From contig JANUBW010000002.1 of NCBI GenBank assembly GCA_024809215.1, forward strand, positions 620,001 to 684,000: DNA of 64,000 nucleotides, given 5' to 3'. This document shows, one piece after another, positions 63,174 to 64,000 of the stretch; the stretch's first letter is position 1; each line of letters opens with the position of its first letter. The notes below the pieces were generated by a model that saw only the letters and a list, made by a program, of their open reading frames with translations, was not told the origin of the DNA and searched no databases. Made by a program: the position numbers and the translations under genes. Source of the DNA: Niastella sp. OAS944. GTDB taxonomy: Bacteria; Bacteroidota; Bacteroidia; Chitinophagales; Chitinophagaceae.

Positions 63174-64000
63174 CTACTTGTTATGGTAATTGATTTCACG
63201 ATCGGGTTTGGGCATTAGGTACCTGGTGGTTGAACCCGTATAGCCGGCAGCGCACCAGGCAGCAGGCAGCGAGGTTACATTGTAGCGTTTGTAGGTGAAG
63301 AAGGTTTGTCCTTCGGCATAAAACTCACGCACATATTCCCTGATCATTTTATTTCTGCGGTCGGCTTCCCAGCCGGCTGTACTAAAACCGGCGGTAAACG
63401 GAATGCCTTTCTTACTACAATAAAAACGGTAATAGTTCTCTGCATCCGTTTTTGTAAGCGCCGTTTCGGTTAATATCAGGTACATTTCGCTCAGGCGAAG
63501 CAATGGCACCTGGTTATTAGGCTCCTGGTCTTTATCCTTTTGCAAATACTTTTTGTATTTAACAAAGTTGATTTGACCCGTAGTGGTTTTATACGACCAC
63601 ATACCCACCCATCGTATATCGGTTGTTCTTTCAACTACCGGGAACAGGTTATTGAGGTAATAAAAATTATCTGTTACAGCAAAATCCTGGCGCCCCAGTT
63701 GTCCGGTTTCACCAAAAATGCTTTCATACGAAAGGTTTAAATTATTGTAGCTGACCGCAGCAATATGCTCAGGTGTGAACGAATAATCTGTCATTGCAAC
63801 ATCCGCAGATGTCGCCAGCCTGTAGGTAGCATTGCCCTTGCGGTCTTTGGCATCAATGACCATTTGCGCATATTTAATGGCATTCTGCCGGTTGGCCTCA
63901 CCCCTTGGCACCAGCCAGTTATAAACCCGCGCCTTAAGCGCCAACACCGCATTATAGTTCATTCGTACCTGGCGATAATTATAATAATCGTCAGTTACCA
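63174..64000 (-). CDS. susD: SusD/RagB-type lipoprotein, 5' part outside the window
   Basis: The frame runs from the stop at 63174 through an internal ATG at 63962 and remains open to the right edge (upstream residues VTDDYYNYRQVR), so the N-terminus and lipobox lie outside. Visible SusD features: YNAVLALKARVYNWLVPRGE with the TPR-like helix pair, then the C-terminal block VPLLRLSEMYLILTETALTK and ADRRNKMIREYVREFYAEGQ with FFTYKRYNVTSLP. A susC gene is expected just beyond the edge. First visible gene of the operon that continues to 57378. Confidence 0.9.
   Translation of the reverse strand, partial: VTDDYYNYRQVRMNYNAVLALKARVYNWLVPRGEANRQNAIKYAQMVIDAKDRKGNATYRLATSADVAMTDYSFTPEHIAAVSYNNLNLSYESIFGETGQLGRQDFAVTDNFYYLNNLFPVVERTTDIRWVGMWSYKTTTGQINFVKYKKYLQKDKDQEPNNQVPLLRLSEMYLILTETALTKTDAENYYRFYCSKKGIPFTAGFSTAGWEADRRNKMIREYVREFYAEGQTFFTYKRYNVTSLPAAWCAAGYTGSTTRYLMPKPDREINYHNK

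Overview
The window looks like chromosomal DNA of a Bacteroidota member, most likely a soil or plant-associated Chitinophagaceae (Chitinophaga/Niastella-like). The reasons are type IX secretion (T9SS) C-terminal domains, SusC/SusD pairs, Bacteroidota-type lipoproteins (DUF4843, PKD-like), TlpA thioredoxins, an ECF sigma/FecR pair, orphan MacB-type permeases and a rich set of plant-cell-wall hydrolases (GH9, GH11, GH130). I see no tRNA, rRNA, CRISPR array, prophage or intact insertion sequence. The genus is an inference; no marker gene is present.

Layout. 0-9 kb is a small-gene, stress-flavoured region: a partial AI-2E family transporter, a secreted coiled-coil protein, a histidine-kinase-like fragment without its histidine, an RRM protein, a CsbD-like protein, a cupin, a DUF892 (YciF-like) protein and several small hypotheticals. 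Five copies of one three-part promoter-like element (GTGTGAA, then TATAAY 31 bp on, then CTCACCTTT 24-25 bp further) lie within 2.1 kb there on both strands. Three precede protein genes and two precede short transcription units that end at intrinsic terminators, which are candidate small RNAs. An alcohol dehydrogenase and a DUF2071 gene in the region are broken.

9-27 kb is dominated by secreted proteins: a GH9/CBM3 cellulase with a T9SS tail, an erythromycin-esterase-like protein, two large surface proteins, a GH130 glycosidase, a secreted toroid-fold protein and a lipoprotein. Between them are a decayed PD-(D/E)XK (Rpn-type) gene, a methyltransferase and a tandem gene pair whose upstream copy is decayed. 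27-29.6 kb is an overlapping ECF sigma / anti-sigma / STN-domain barrel operon. 29.6-36 kb has an FGE-fold lipoprotein, a GH11 xylanase with LacI-type palindromes upstream, and a 1403-residue cytoplasmic repeat protein.

36-50 kb holds a susC/susD pair, an App1 phosphatase divergent from a lipid kinase, a run of about thirty degenerate 21-bp repeats, a permuted NlpC-like protein, a permease, a glycolipid-binding-fold protein, an esterase, a second AI-2E transporter and a second RRM gene. 50.4-55.3 kb is a cytoplasmic glycan cluster (GT4, alpha/alpha-barrel protein, GT4, convergent GH130-like). 57.4 kb to the right edge is a tight minus-strand operon of SusD, DUF4843 lipoprotein, PKD-like lipoprotein, TlpA thioredoxin and a large zinc protease, which reads as a peptide-capture locus rather than a polysaccharide locus.
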